Source of the DNA: Strongylocentrotus purpuratus
Lineage: Eukaryota > Echinodermata > Echinoidea > Camarodonta > Strongylocentrotidae
Direction of reading: 5' to 3'
Assembly (NCBI RefSeq): GCF_000002235.5
Contig: NW_022145599.1
Span: 25,504,879 to 25,568,878, forward strand
DNA length: 64,000 nt
The notes beneath the pieces are model-generated. The model saw only the letters and a list, made by a program, of their open reading frames with translations. It searched no databases and was not told the origin of the DNA. A program made the position numbers and the translations under genes. Positions 35,901 through 41,158 of this stretch are shown piece after piece. Every line of letters begins with the position of its first letter. Within the stretch, counting starts at the first letter, position 1.

Positions 35901-37750
35901 TATTTTGCCCCCCCCCCCCGACATTAACAAAATATTATGTTTTACTTTTTTTTTATTATTTTTATTTATTTATTTGGCAAGCCCAAGAGGAGTTTAAACC
36001 CCCTAACCCCCCCCCCCTAGATCCGCCCCTGGTATCTGGAATGCCTTCCATGCTCCATCTGACACTTAGTCTACCCAAGGAAAGGATGAGAGTTGTGTAC
36101 TCCAATGATTGTGAAAGTTGGTATGTTGATTGGTTTACCAAATTACACGGATACTGCCTGTCAGATATGAATAGAGGACGTACCACGTCAAAAAGCGTTT
36201 TTCACTTTTGTGAACCTGTCTTTATTGCATGTATTGAAAGTATACTTTTTTGTGTTTTGTTCCCAACAGGCAAGAATCGCAGGCCAAATGTAGACCAGTC
36301 AGGAACCACATCTGTGACTTGATGGAAGTGCCCCAGCCTGTTCTCAAGGTATGCCGTACAAACCTTGAGAATGATAGAAGACAACTTTAGAAAATTACCA
36401 GATAATTTTTTTATAAGCACTAACCGATGACTTGGTCACATTAAGAATGAAAGATATAAAGGCCAAGATTTTGAAGCATATCCACAATTATTTTTCCACG
36501 GAAAAAGAAAAAGAAAAAGAAAAAAAAAAATCATTTTGGGCATTTCCTCATTCCTGATACATACAGTATCTATCCTCATCCATGTTCCCTATGAAAATCG
36601 TTTGTAAATGAGGAGTTATATCAAATAGAAGAAAAATGCAGTAAAAAAAAATTATATAATAAAACTTTTGTAAAAAAATTATATGTCTATTTTAAAGATA
36701 TAGACATAAAAAAAGAAATGTTCAGGAGATTTCTTTTCAGTACATAACAAGTACATTTTGGTAATAAACCTTTGTTGATATCACATAAACAAACTGACAA
36801 TTGTTATCATACTGCTTGTAGTATTAATGTTAGTGTTATGATTATTCCTTAAATTGTTATTTTCTTGATCATTTTCTGTTACCACAGAACCCCCAGGCTG
36901 GTAAAGCTAAGAAGCAAGAGGATGCCAATGACCAGATGGACAGTTATCAAGGTACTTGGTTCATTTACTTTCAAACGTTCTTTATTTCAATTGCTCTGTG
37001 TATTGTTTCATGCTTAAGAAATGCTGTACAAAGTAATATGTCCCTACCGCAAATATGTTTGACAATAGATGGTAACCTTCCTCCTACACTGCGAAGGTCA
37101 GCATATGGGCAGATTCGATACTGGGTAGACGACGAGAGAAGGTATCTTCTGGCTTCCATAGACAATGTAGAGCAGTGTCAACTAATTCCTTATATTACTG
37201 ATAATTTTTCAGGTTTCATGAACTCTCCCGATTATTTGATGAGATCTACAGTTAACTACTGAATTATTCATACCCTTACCAAGTTTTGTAATTTGTTAAG
37301 ATTGTGGAATATTTCAGCTTACATGTAACAGTATTCAACAAAGGCCATAATTCAACCAGTCCACCTTTCATTCTTGAGTAACGAAAAAACAAGGGGTATG
37401 TAGGCACCATCATAATCTGTTACTTATAGCTTATTGGTTCTGAAACTATAATTTCTATCAGACTTTCCAGTTCTCTACTCATTTTATTTGTATAGGAACC
37501 AGAAATGCCTTTGCCAAAATATACCTATGGCTGTTGCTGCCCTCTATGGCCAAATATGGTAGTTGTGGTAACAAGAATTGGCAGTTCATTGGGTAATACA
37601 GTGTATCAGGAAAAAGTGGAATCAGTGCTTGGAAGTATTGCAGGCTAATGGTTAAACAATTATATTTGGTAACATATTTGATATTGTTTCTTTTTCTCTT
37701 CCTCTTTTTGGTTTGATATTGCAGATCTCGTGTCAAGATTGGGATACTGA
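780..37750 (+). CDS. TBCD: Tubulin-folding cofactor D, C-terminal exons (spliced gene span)
   Basis: TBCD is a cytosolic HEAT/armadillo-repeat chaperone that holds beta-tubulin and, with cofactors E and C, completes assembly of the alpha/beta-tubulin dimer. Only the 3' part of the gene is in the window. The exons read in order STEDLTRFTDNLLKIF, RVSVPLMKMINLLLSSGSF, PLNLLQLVKKEVAKTG, VFCGMIQFVGEPRKKSL, IRGTTANTLYETLKVYDDL, HICDLMEVPQPVLK and finally DLVSRLGY-stop. I match these from memory to the human C-terminal blocks (DNLLNERVSVPLLK, AVFCEMVQF, IRKTTASQVYETL, NRLCDLLGVPRPQL). The exon order, GT-AG borders and phases agree, apart from the acceptor near 5919. The intron at 6646-34422 contains most of the mobile elements of this window plus a minus-strand gene. 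Upstream exons must lie left of base 1. Confidence 0.85.
871..4659. mobile_element. Non-autonomous hAT-like element filled with satellite DNA
   Basis: The left end reads CAGGCGCGGATCCAGGATTT. The right end read inward on the other strand is CAGTGGCGGATCCAGGAGG, so the two are imperfect terminal inverted repeats. The hexamer AAACAT directly flanks both ends (865-870 and 4660-4665), which fits a target-site duplication. CAG-type ends are common in hAT transposons, but hAT normally duplicates 8 bp, so the superfamily is an inference. The interior has no transposase. It holds poly-G runs (about 898-910, 1021-1035, 4436-4450, 4600-4625), a satellite array and a pyrimidine-rich stretch at 4450-4580. 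The same kind of end recurs near 35656, 35714 and 36020. Confidence 0.6.
1115..3880. repeat. Tandem satellite, about 24 copies of a 103-126 bp unit
   Basis: Each unit contains the block TTTGACGTTTCATTAAATT followed by an AGAGAAAGAA..ACGATTC block, then CGACTTTTAATCCTTGTCTG and a C-rich spacer with CGCGCGAAGCGCGGAAG. I count about 24 occurrences of the GACGTTTCATT core between 1140 and 3802. A shorter subtype (about 109 bp, with CAAAGCTGGAAGATT) often alternates with a longer one (about 120 bp), which suggests a dimeric higher-order unit. The C-run length differs between copies and accounts for part of the length variation. Units after about 3500 are more diverged, so the right edge looks oldest. 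Confidence 0.9.
4970..5055. repeat. Fragment of tRNA-derived SINE tail
   Basis: The words TTTTTATATAGCGCATAATAA and TATGCGCTTTACAA resemble the ATTTATATAGCGCAC part of the fuller SINE at 10836-11107. No A or B box is present here, so only the non-tRNA part remains. Confidence 0.4.
5163..5528. mobile_element. TTAA-flanked MITE, 366 bp
   Basis: The ends are inverted repeats of about 22 bp: TTAAAGGTAAAGACCAGT on the left and its complement ACTGGTCTTTACCTTTAA on the right. TTAA at both outer borders suggests a TTAA target duplication, as in piggyBac or Kolobok elements. There is no coding capacity. A second copy, in the opposite orientation, lies at 34578-34949 in the same host gene and shares internal blocks such as GATGATTCCAGAACCTTGCA. 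Confidence 0.75.
5624..5701 (+). CDS. TBCD: TBCD coding exon (VSVPLMKMINLLLSSGSF block)
   Basis: The acceptor is TTTTCTCAG ending at 5623 and the donor is GTAAGG at 5702. The first base completes Arg with the previous exon. The translation VSVPLMKMINLLLSSGSFETFVEDP corresponds to the human [21 protein letters not shown] region. It ends in phase 2 with AG. Confidence 0.85.
   Translation, partial: SFCTVDEDDQSPVIQWKLRNLRRRP
5735..5800 (+). repeat. tRNA-like SINE head, truncated
   Basis: The A-box-like string GTTGTGGTCTAGTGGTTAGG is nearly the same as the head of the SINE at 10836-11107 read on its own strand. No B box follows, so this is a short truncated copy or a decayed tRNA-like sequence. 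Confidence 0.4.
5919..6005 (+). CDS. TBCD: TBCD coding exon (PLNLLQLVKKEVAKTGDAQKL block), acceptor unclear
   Basis: The reading frame YFPLNLLQLVKKEV..DAQKLLTSIEV matches the human [29 protein letters not shown] block and ends in phase 2 before GTGAGT at 6006, which fits the next exon. The upstream exon also ends in phase 2, so this exon should start with one spare base. The in-phase start at 5919 is preceded by TG, not AG. The AG at 5915-5916 puts the frame out, and the AG before 5913 gives an in-frame TGA. Either a non-canonical acceptor is used or this allele or assembly carries a splice-site change. Confidence 0.7.
6174..6275. mobile_element. Short hairpin MITE, 102 bp
   Basis: It starts CAGTCAAACCTGTCT and ends with the inverse AGCAGGTTTGACTG; inner blocks also pair (AAGACAGGTAGTC..). 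There is no coding capacity. A fragment of the same family (CACTAAGACAGGTCAGACTG) is at 34326-34362. Confidence 0.65.
6318..6453. repeat. Inverted copy of 7992-8127 (about 135 bp)
   Basis: Read on the reverse strand, this stretch equals 7992-8127 without a mismatch that I can see by eye. It lies in the intron before exon 6558. The distal copy of the gene end (37750 onward) has no counterpart of the 135 bp at the matching place, so the 7992 copy is an insertion. The minus-strand reading GGVPQGSAMGP near 6450 resembles a LINE reverse-transcriptase block but is too short to call. Confidence 0.85.
6558..6645 (+). CDS. TBCD: TBCD coding exon (FCGMIQFVGEPRKKSLIQL block)
   Basis: The acceptor ATTTCAG ends at 6557 and the donor GTAATC starts at 6646. 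The first G completes Val with the previous exon, then 29 codons run to CHKYPK in phase 0. The human counterpart is [28 protein letters not shown]. Because the end is in phase 0 it can join either the exon at 34423 or the duplicated terminal exon at 7180. Confidence 0.88.
7180..7243 (+). CDS. Duplicated TBCD penultimate exon (proximal copy)
   Basis: It is bounded by CACCACAG at its left and GTACTTGG at its right, and is 64 bp long like the distal exon at 36888. The translation NPQAGKAKKQEDANDQMDSYQ is identical to the distal copy despite silent changes (CCT for CCC, AGC for AGT). It enters in phase 0, the phase in which exon 6558-6645 ends, so it could be spliced on directly. Whether it is used is not shown by sequence alone. 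Confidence 0.7.
7948..7973 (+). CDS. Duplicated TBCD terminal exon (proximal copy)
   Basis: It follows CTTGCAG and completes Asp with the G of exon 7180-7243, reading DLVSKLGY-stop. The distal copy reads DLVSRLGY-stop. The open frame, splice sites and stop have all survived in both copies. Confidence 0.68.
7992..8127. repeat. 135-bp insert, inverted partner of 6318-6453
   Basis: It sits 19 bp after the stop codon of the proximal terminal exon, inside what would be its 3' untranslated region. The two arms could form a long RNA stem across the 1.5 kb between them if both were in one transcript. Confidence 0.85.
9245..9250 (+). promoter_or_regulatory. Candidate polyadenylation hexamer of the proximal copy
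   Basis: AATAAA lies in the 3' part of the proximal duplicate. The matching place in the distal copy (about 38978-38983) reads AATAAG. This is only a hexamer, so weight it lightly. Confidence 0.35.
9766..10835. other. Intron of TBCD, no gene seen
   Basis: AT-rich DNA with a poly-G run at about 10264-10275, a short poly-C near 10376-10384 and a CT microsatellite at about 10420-10470. No coding signal. Confidence 0.5.
10836..11107 (-). mobile_element. tRNA-derived SINE
   Basis: Read on the minus strand, the head has an A box (GTTGTGGTCTAGTGGATAAG) and a B box (CCGGTTCGAGTCCCGCC). A non-tRNA body follows with GGGTGAAGAGTGGCAAATT on the opposite strand, then TATATAGCGC and an ATT-rich tail. The tRNA-like part lacks a proper acceptor-stem 5' half, so it is not a tRNA gene. 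Partial copies are at 4970-5055, 5735-5800 and 14738-14840. Confidence 0.75.
11215..11540. mobile_element. G-rich short transposon remnant
   Basis: The right border read inward is CAGGCGCGTACGCAGGGGGGG, a CAG-plus-poly-G end of the same style as the elements at 871 and 35655. The interior has poly-T, poly-G and poly-C runs (11222-11249, 11400-11416, 11494-11520). The left border and a target duplication are not clear. Confidence 0.4.
11835..13610. repeat. Tandem satellite of about 180 bp, about 10 copies
   Basis: The core GTGACGAACTTGCTTTAAA recurs near 11858, 12042, 12220, 12402, 12582, 12763, 12909, 13092, 13269 and 13450. A full unit also has AAGGTAAATCCATAGC, GATATACAAAATCACA, CATATTATCACCAG and AGTCTTAAGAAGTC blocks. 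Copies 12220 to 12763 are very alike and the outer copies more diverged, as expected if unequal exchange keeps the centre homogeneous. One unit near 12763-12909 is shortened. It is unrelated to the satellite at 1115-3880. Confidence 0.9.
13615..15294. other. No gene seen; SINE scrap and a short duplication
   Basis: A SINE body fragment (GGGTGAAGAGTGGCAAATT) lies at 14738-14840. Two related stretches of about 90 bp, both with ACTACTACC, an ACGTG and ATTGGTTTT, lie at 14865-14940 and 14955-15040. A weak minus-strand coding hint near 14050-14150 is discussed under rejected items. Confidence 0.5.
15295..16554 (-). CDS. Ig-like cell-surface protein with three repeated membrane segments
   Basis: One uninterrupted frame of 419 residues starts at an ATG. 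Residues 1-23 look like a signal peptide. Residues about 25-125 resemble an Ig V-type domain (strands around FPYPC at 35-39 and a DAGKY motif at 97-101), although the usual Tyr-x-Cys after that motif is absent. A second cysteine-rich module spans about 128-215, with CC at 194-195 and CEC at 206-208. A Ser/Thr-rich stalk (about 220-265) follows. Then come three tandem units of about 42 residues, each a hydrophobic helix (about 271-293, 317-337, 359-379) plus a tail such as QLRQERKNNSNDESH. The tail ends in YHMLNNAKLIN. A receptor or recognition role is inference; I recognise no named family. It lies inside the large TBCD intron on the opposite strand and appears to be a single exon. Confidence 0.75.
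   Translation of the reverse strand: MHYGKILPFITILLVDGYQVTAVSLMQGQEATLHFPYPCDSTEVTLQHSNRVPFYKLTDGSTLLLPGVQLHRFKVHNRNKNGNCSLDLTITNLMRFDAGKYISLVYKDGQSIADHTTRVELQIDYPPGKASCDVSEEKGGDWVSIDCTAKVGSLSGKIECYQDGVWIPPLTDPTETDTTLKQKINITTNQPVFCCSSALTEYKERCECNDTALYLDDAISSDPCPTISTETSTISIDKTQDLGEKSQSSNTSNYTLTSHTTSTNANKMYKPFLIAIIIYYITIANLIRMFIRNAIHFYQLRQERKNNSNDESHNLKAIILYYISGIGLAILMILNTISVYQMWPENKNNSNDSESHKKAIFIYVYYISATGVIILFLLNSFQSNQLIQERKQNSNGESQKPLLSGNVHYHMLNNAKLIN
15354..15735 (-). repeat. Tandem triplication inside the Ig-like gene
   Basis: Three units of about 126-129 bp encode the repeated helix-plus-tail segments. Shared DNA words include TGACTCA, CATTACTAT and TTTTTG or TTTTG, followed by a CGTTCCTG-like word (tail) and ATATAATAT (helix). 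All three keep the frame. Confidence 0.8.
16555..21341. other. TBCD intron, upstream of the Ig-like gene; no coding exon supported
   Basis: About 4.8 kb of AT-rich DNA. A poly-G run lies at 17503-17513 and a TA/GA microsatellite at 18292-18310. The Ig-like gene may have 5' untranslated exons here (for example donor-like ACTTACC at about 17988-17994 and ACATACCTCG at 19538 on its strand), but I cannot confirm any. A GC-richer island around 19960-20060 could be a promoter; this is only suggestive. Confidence 0.35.
21342..21480. repeat. Long imperfect palindrome (hairpin)
   Basis: The left arm runs from AGTATTAATGACTGCTTT to CGCTCAAGGG and the right arm is its near complement, CCCTTGAGCG to AAAGCAGTCATTAATACT. 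The arms are about 50 bp with a loop of about 35 bp. This may be a MITE or the end of a larger inverted element. Confidence 0.8.
21481..22630. other. No gene seen; short host repeats
   Basis: The block around ACATGTATCAATAATCAAC to GAACTTCTTCT at 22388-22452 recurs at 24008-24080, and AAGGCAAGTTAA..GTGACAAAAGTATGTAA recurs at 22328 and 22565. The Penelope-like element therefore sits in locally duplicated DNA. Confidence 0.6.
22631..23968 (+). mobile_element. Penelope-like element fragment with long inverted ends
   Basis: The ends are inverted repeats of roughly 80-105 bp (22631-22712 and 23861-23968). Both contain GGGTGCACCATGT, a GA/CT microsatellite and GAGTCCTGAAAAGGACTC. Between them is the 3' part of a Penelope-like gene. 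Penelope-like elements encode a telomerase-like reverse transcriptase plus a GIY-YIG endonuclease and often have inverted or tandem terminal copies. Most of the reverse transcriptase is missing here. Confidence 0.75.
22797..23620 (+). pseudogene. Penelope-like reverse transcriptase tail and GIY-YIG nuclease, broken
   Basis: In one frame SIPFLDVLVTKSPSGKPAHQ and VYRKPTHTDRYLH match the end of the Penelope-like reverse transcriptase. Further on, EVYKIPCECEKVYIVETGR and LETRLKEH match the GIY-YIG domain, where VYI-V replaces the usual VYI-G. In the next frame HTRRESEKPSKF follows, and in a third LYINDIWKPLINKYP is the usual C-terminal end, followed by a proline-rich tail. At least two frame changes break it, so it is non-functional. 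The match is to family motifs from memory. Confidence 0.75.
23970..24679. other. No gene seen
   Basis: AT-rich DNA after the Penelope-like fragment, containing the second copy of the short host repeat at 24008-24080. Confidence 0.5.
24680..26850 (-). pseudogene. P-element/THAP9-like transposase, broken
   Basis: Six open pieces on the minus strand line up in the order expected for P-type transposases. They are a coiled coil (KRKLDKAYDKLSSMKKRLK, about 26682-26401), LTLNFYSAKAYRFARHL with CALMLDEMSLKKHIQWD (26473-26072), GVDRANLVQQGLSKL with LTCDGPSCHVKM and GICHMLKLMRNAL (26058-25744), HIQWQKQKMKVNIAAQTLS with DYLFDVLNSRNP (25705-25466), a piece at 25446-25264, and a C-terminal YIAGYTVRMIRRQLKCEEC stretch (25042-24707). 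These match THAP9 and related transposases. No THAP zinc finger is visible. At least five frame breaks separate the pieces, so it is a dead DNA transposon. No terminal repeats were found. Confidence 0.8.
26936..27076. repeat. AACTGG/CCAGTT repeat cluster, left part
   Basis: Dense alternating copies of CAACTGG and CCAGTTG, for example CCAGTTGCCAACTGG, make many small palindromes. The motif recurs in inverted sense in the array at 34111-34325, on the other side of the LTR element. The two may be the sub-terminal regions of one short element that the LTR element split. Confidence 0.75.
27268..27461 (-). repeat. 3' LTR of the Ty3/Gypsy element
   Basis: 194 bp, TG to CA, same sequence by eye as 33689-33882. 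Just inside it a purine run on the element strand (AAAAAAGGGAGAA at about 27462-27474) fits a polypurine tract. Confidence 0.95.
33689..33882 (-). repeat. 5' LTR of the Ty3/Gypsy element
   Basis: 194 bp, TG to CA. Directly inside it, the element strand begins TGGTGGCAGCGG (33688 downward), a plausible tRNA primer-binding site because it starts with TGG, the complement of a tRNA CCA end. The primer tRNA is not identified. Between it and gag lies an untranslated leader of about 1.6 kb. Confidence 0.95.
34111..34325. repeat. 35-bp minisatellite, about 6 copies
   Basis: The unit contains AACTGGAAATGAATTCTAAC and TGGAACCAGTTGGGT. Copies differ at a few bases (GACTTC or GAGTTC for GAATTC, GAAACC for GGAACC). 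Each unit contains a small palindrome around GGAACCAGTT. Confidence 0.9.
34326..34362. mobile_element. End fragment of the 6174-type MITE
   Basis: GAGGTGCCACTAAGACAGG followed by TCAGACTGTA resembles one terminus of the hairpin MITE at 6174-6275. Confidence 0.4.
34423..34532 (+). CDS. TBCD: TBCD coding exon (IRGTTANTLYETLKVYDDL block)
   Basis: The acceptor TTCCTAG ends at 34422 and the donor GTCAGT starts at 34533. Entry is in phase 0 after CHKYPK. It reads IRGTTANTLYETLKVYDDL and on to VMTILMETN, ending in phase 2 (TG). The human counterpart is IRKTTASQVYETLLTYSDV and VVTVLSDTAW. It has no copy in the proximal duplicate. Confidence 0.9.
34578..34949. mobile_element. TTAA-flanked MITE, second copy
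   Basis: Inverted ends TTAAAGATAAAGTTGAGTTC and the complement at 34926-34949. It is the same family as 5163-5528 but reversed; internal words such as GGTTCTGGAGTCATCAAAA are shared. It lies within the intron just after exon 34423-34532. Confidence 0.75.
34946..35140. mobile_element. TTAA-flanked MITE, different family, abutting the previous one
   Basis: Inverted ends TTAAAGCCCCACTGCACTA and TAGTACAGTGGGGCTTTAA. It shares the TTAA at 34946-34949 with the preceding MITE, as expected when one TTAA-specific element uses the target duplication of another. Confidence 0.75.
35420..35545 (-). mobile_element. tRNA-derived SINE fragment
   Basis: On the minus strand CGATGGCTCAGTGGTAGAGC and TCTTGTAACCAAG resemble the D arm, anticodon region (TGT) and A box of a threonine tRNA. 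A hairpin (AAGTCCTTCGAAAAGGACTT) follows downstream. The B box is degraded, so it is not a tRNA gene. Confidence 0.5.
35655..36031. mobile_element. Nested G-rich elements with GGCGGATC ends
   Basis: The outer pair of ends is GGGGCGGATCTAG at 35658 and its complement CTAGATCCGCCCC at 36018-36030. An inner end CAGTGGCGGATCCAGGATTT starts at 35714 and matches the element at 871-4659. Long G and C runs (35686-35706, 35760-35773, 35818-35827, 35861-35871) fill the rest. No coding capacity. It lies in the intron before exon 36270. Confidence 0.6.
36270..36348 (+). CDS. TBCD: TBCD coding exon (HICDLMEVPQPVLK block)
   Basis: The acceptor CCCAACAG ends at 36269 and the donor GTATGC starts at 36349. 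The first G completes Trp, then 26 codons read QESQAKCRPVRNHICDLMEV and on to PQPVLK, ending in phase 0. The human counterpart is EQRNRLCDLLGVPRPQLVP. It is absent from the proximal duplicate. Confidence 0.9.
36888..36951 (+). CDS. TBCD: TBCD penultimate exon (distal)
   Basis: ACCACAG before and GTACTTGG after; 64 bp; reads NPQAGKAKKQEDANDQMDSYQ. Entry is in phase 0 and exit in phase 1. The hydrophilic, lysine-rich tail has no counterpart that I recall in human TBCD. Confidence 0.82.
37725..37750 (+). CDS. TBCD: TBCD terminal exon with stop (distal)
   Basis: It follows GATATTGCAG and reads, with the G of the previous exon, DLVSRLGY then TGA. The 3' untranslated region extends to the right; its end is not clear. 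Confidence 0.82.
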
Positions 37751-39769
37751 GGAGCAGTCTTCTGATGCCCATTACCGCTGATGAGTCATCAGAATATAAT
37801 TACAATATTTTCCTGTATCGAAAAATATAAGAAATGTGTAAATGATAAAAGTATTCTTGCATTTAAATTAGCAATTTAATGCCCTGAAATCTAATTACAA
37901 TGTGGTTATTAATATAGAAGGTTTCATATGACCTGCCCAATCTTTTATGATTAAATGAAAAAAAACCCTGCGTAAGCTAGATGACTTGTGGAAGTCATCC
38001 AGTAGACCAATAGTCCATGAGACTGATGGAAACCAACAGTCTGTGAGATTGACAATGTCGGTCTTATCAGCTTTCCAACATGTTGTCAGGTATTTAAAAC
38101 CTTCCTGTTGAAGTAGTGGACTATTGACTGTCGGTTTTGTGGGATGTAGCCGTGGAAGCAATTTACCAGAAACAAATAAAATGTAACCGTGCCATAAGGA
38201 ATAACATATCTTTAACTTTGTCCATGTTCAAGTATTTCAAAATCTTTGTAATCATGTATTGCAAGGCATTATGCTGCATTCATATTGACAAGGTAACCCA
38301 GGCCTAACCTGGGTCAGATAATTTGGTCTGATGCAAGTGAGTTCAGTTGAAATAGTCAGTCTTGCGCAAAAGTAGTCCTGGCATCTGGCATTGTATGTGC
38401 ATGTCTCTTGGTATAACAGTGGATAAAATGACTGGTCAACATTCCATACAAGTTCAAAAGATAAGTTTTCTGGCTATCATTCTGCTGTAAGTATGTTATA
38501 AACTGTTATTGTCCATTTTGTTGAATCTTTCGGCCTTGTTTGTATTATGCATGGATTGCTGTAATGTTATACAGATCAAGTCCACATAAGTTTAGTACAA
38601 GCATGAACTAGATTTATAAGCATTTTAGGTGAGCCATGTTAGTTTTGTTCTTCAGAGTACATGCAAACAAATTAAATTTTCTCAATAACAAATATTGAAA
38701 ATTAAAAAGTAGACCATTTGAAGTAAAACTGCCTACTGTTCTTTTGGAAAAACCAGAATTTGGAAACAAGGGTGTCTGCAAATTCGTTATCTGCATCCAA
38801 GACCCTAAGCCAAAATACAAGGGCATAAGGGTGGAAAAACACATGTGCATAAAATATAACTTACACTGTCCATGTTTTTCTATATATGAAATTGCTTTAA
38901 AATGACTGTTCCTTTGTTGTGCTGTGTGTGATGTACAGAAATAATTTCCTTGGAACTAATGTTGTTTAAAGTTTACAAATAAGTATGCCTGTAATTTGTT
39001 TTCTTTCTAAAGCATATTGTTCTAAATGTACATAGGTTTTTTTTTTAAATCAAATTTATATTTATTTGATGTGAAGAGTTTCTATCAAACTATTTGTACA
39101 TGCTTAATTTTTCATGCTTGAAGTTTTCTCTTTTTCATATATCGTGTTTGTTTTGATAGCCCATGCAGTGTAGAGGTAGGTTATATTTTGTAACTCGTCT
39201 GCTCTAATCCACTGATAAGTTGACACAATTATAAAGTTCTTTGTTCATTGTCTGCAAGTAGAGATTAAACACCTATAATGGTATAATTGTTCTCAGGCTA
39301 ATAGTAACAACTGATAATGATAGGGACAACAATCCTTCTCTAGCAATAATAGCCATACCAAGTGAGAACTGAGGAATGTTTTTCTCCTTGTGTGCTCCAT
39401 TATTGGATTTTCATTCTTATTGGTTATTTTGAATCGTGATTCACATTCTGAATTTGATCATTCCTCTGTTTGCTTTATGTAACGTACAATATTAGTCCAA
39501 AAGGAAATGTTAACACTACCCAATCCATCCTGACTACCATCATTTATCCACAAATATTCGGCCAGTTCTCCCTTTCACCTGGTTCCAGAGATCTAATCAT
39601 CTTAATACAAAGCGTGCTATTAAATCCTTTGGTCTGACCATTTCCTTACAGATGATACAGAGTTGTCCTTGACTAATTCCAGCCAATGAATAAGATTGCC
39701 AGGCGTTCATTTTTTACAAGATGTAGGAGATGGATTCGGGAGTGACATGAGACGGATACATAGATAATA

Positions 39770-39812
39770 GAGTGAGGGAAAGAGAGAGAAAGAGAGAGAC
39801 AGACAGACACAG

Positions 39813-39851
<39 letters not shown>

Positions 39852-39912
39852 GAGACAGAGAGAGGGAGAGAGAGAGAGAGACGGAGAGGGAGAAAAAGGG
39901 AGTGAAAGAGAG
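39770..39912. repeat. GA microsatellite
   Basis: About 140 bp of GA-rich repeats with interspersed ACAGA words, just before the LINE-like tail. Confidence 0.9.
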
Positions 39913-40085
39913 AGTGGCACCTGAATATCTTAATGACACACTCAAAATTTATACATCAGCTCGATATTCCACTCAACATCTGGCAAATATAAATTAATTA
40001 ATCCCCAATCCAGAATTGAAAAGCGTTTTCCGTTTTTATCCCACTTTCTATCAGAGAATTAAACCATCTTGCCACTTTCAAATTA
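39913..40085 (+). mobile_element. Possible LINE reverse-transcriptase tail
   Basis: The frame APEYLNDTLKIYTSARYS resembles the APxYLxDLL..YxPxR motif near the C terminus of L2/CR1-type LINE proteins. Stops and frame changes follow. The piece is short and the assignment tentative. Confidence 0.4.
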
Positions 40086-40697
40086 AAACATGTCTTCCCT
40101 CAGTAATATAACATGATTTACGTATTCTATGAGTTTTATGTTTCTCTTCACAAACTGTTATTTTGTTAGCACTTTTTTTTTAAGTGCTCCAAAATCATAA
40201 ATATATTATTTTAGTTGTAGTATTTTTGTTACAATTCATTATTATTTCTATAGGCCTATGTACACTTCCTCTTATAATCATTATTATCATCATCATCGAG
40301 ACTGAAGATAGATTGCAAGGAGAGAAAAAGTGAGAGATAGAGAAGTATTAGAGGAGAGATATCCTATAAAAGATAGAGGGATACAATATTGAGGAGAGTG
40401 TAGAATTTAAGGCCTGTTTAATGCGATATAAATGAAAGAGAGAATCTGAAGAGACGAGGAAATACGTACATTGCACTTAAAGGTGCAGCTTTATACATAT
40501 ACTTGGAAAAGCAACAGTAACATATCCGGTCTAACAAGTCAACAGAATTATAGCAAGATCAAAGTTTTGATAGTCAGAACAGAATTTTTTTAAAAATCTT
40601 TCATTGTTGAAGTCAAAATGAGGAAGTAATTACTCTGTGGACTGAATTTTTTTTTCAAGATGTGCCTCAAATCAAACTTTCTGCCTGCTAATTAATT

Positions 40698-40871
40698 AGG
40701 TGGTCTGTCAACGACAGATCACCTATTGTTTTCGTCAGAATTTTCTTTCTTTATTAGGTGGTCTGTCAACGACAGATCACCTATTGTTTTCGTCAGAATT
40801 TTCTTTCTTTATTAGGTGGTCTGTCAACGACAGATCACCTATTGTTTTCGTCAGAATTTTCTTTCTTTATT
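40698..40871. repeat. Three exact 58-bp tandem repeats with a hairpin
   Basis: Units start at 40698, 40756 and 40814. Each begins AGGTGGTCTGTC-AAC-GACAGATCACCT, a 12-bp stem with a single G-T type mismatch and a 3-base loop, followed by TATTGTTTTCGTCAG and a T-rich run. The copies look identical, so the expansion is recent. Confidence 0.92.
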
Positions 40872-41158
40872 ATTATTATTATTTATTTTTATTTATTTTC
40901 ACACTTTTTTGTTAACAGGATAACTCAAGATCAGTTTAGTCAATTTCGTTCAATTTTGGCACAGTCGTAGGTCATTGTCATGAGACGTTAGAGTAACATT
41001 TTCAAGGTCATCAAGTTTTCATGACGTCATCCAGGCGCCATTTTGTGTTTTTTTTGGTACTTTTTACTCATGATCATATCTTCATAACGGAAAGGCATTT
41101 CTCATTCATATTTATCACGATTAAGGTCAATATCTGTCCGGTCAATGTCAGGTCAGAA

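Larger units (their letters stand above)
36440..39500 (+). repeat. Distal copy of the duplicated TBCD 3' end
   Basis: Collinear partner of 6790-9765. It has the full gene context (exons 34423 and 36270 lie upstream of it), so it is likely the ancestral copy. A large in-frame read-through after exon 36888 (to 37262) contains NLPPTLRRSAYGQIRYW. The proximal copy has the homologous DNA but not the open frame. Confidence 0.85.

Noticed and set aside
39673-39945. Ser/Leu repeat frames
   Set aside because: Translation of the GA/CT microsatellite at 39770-39912.
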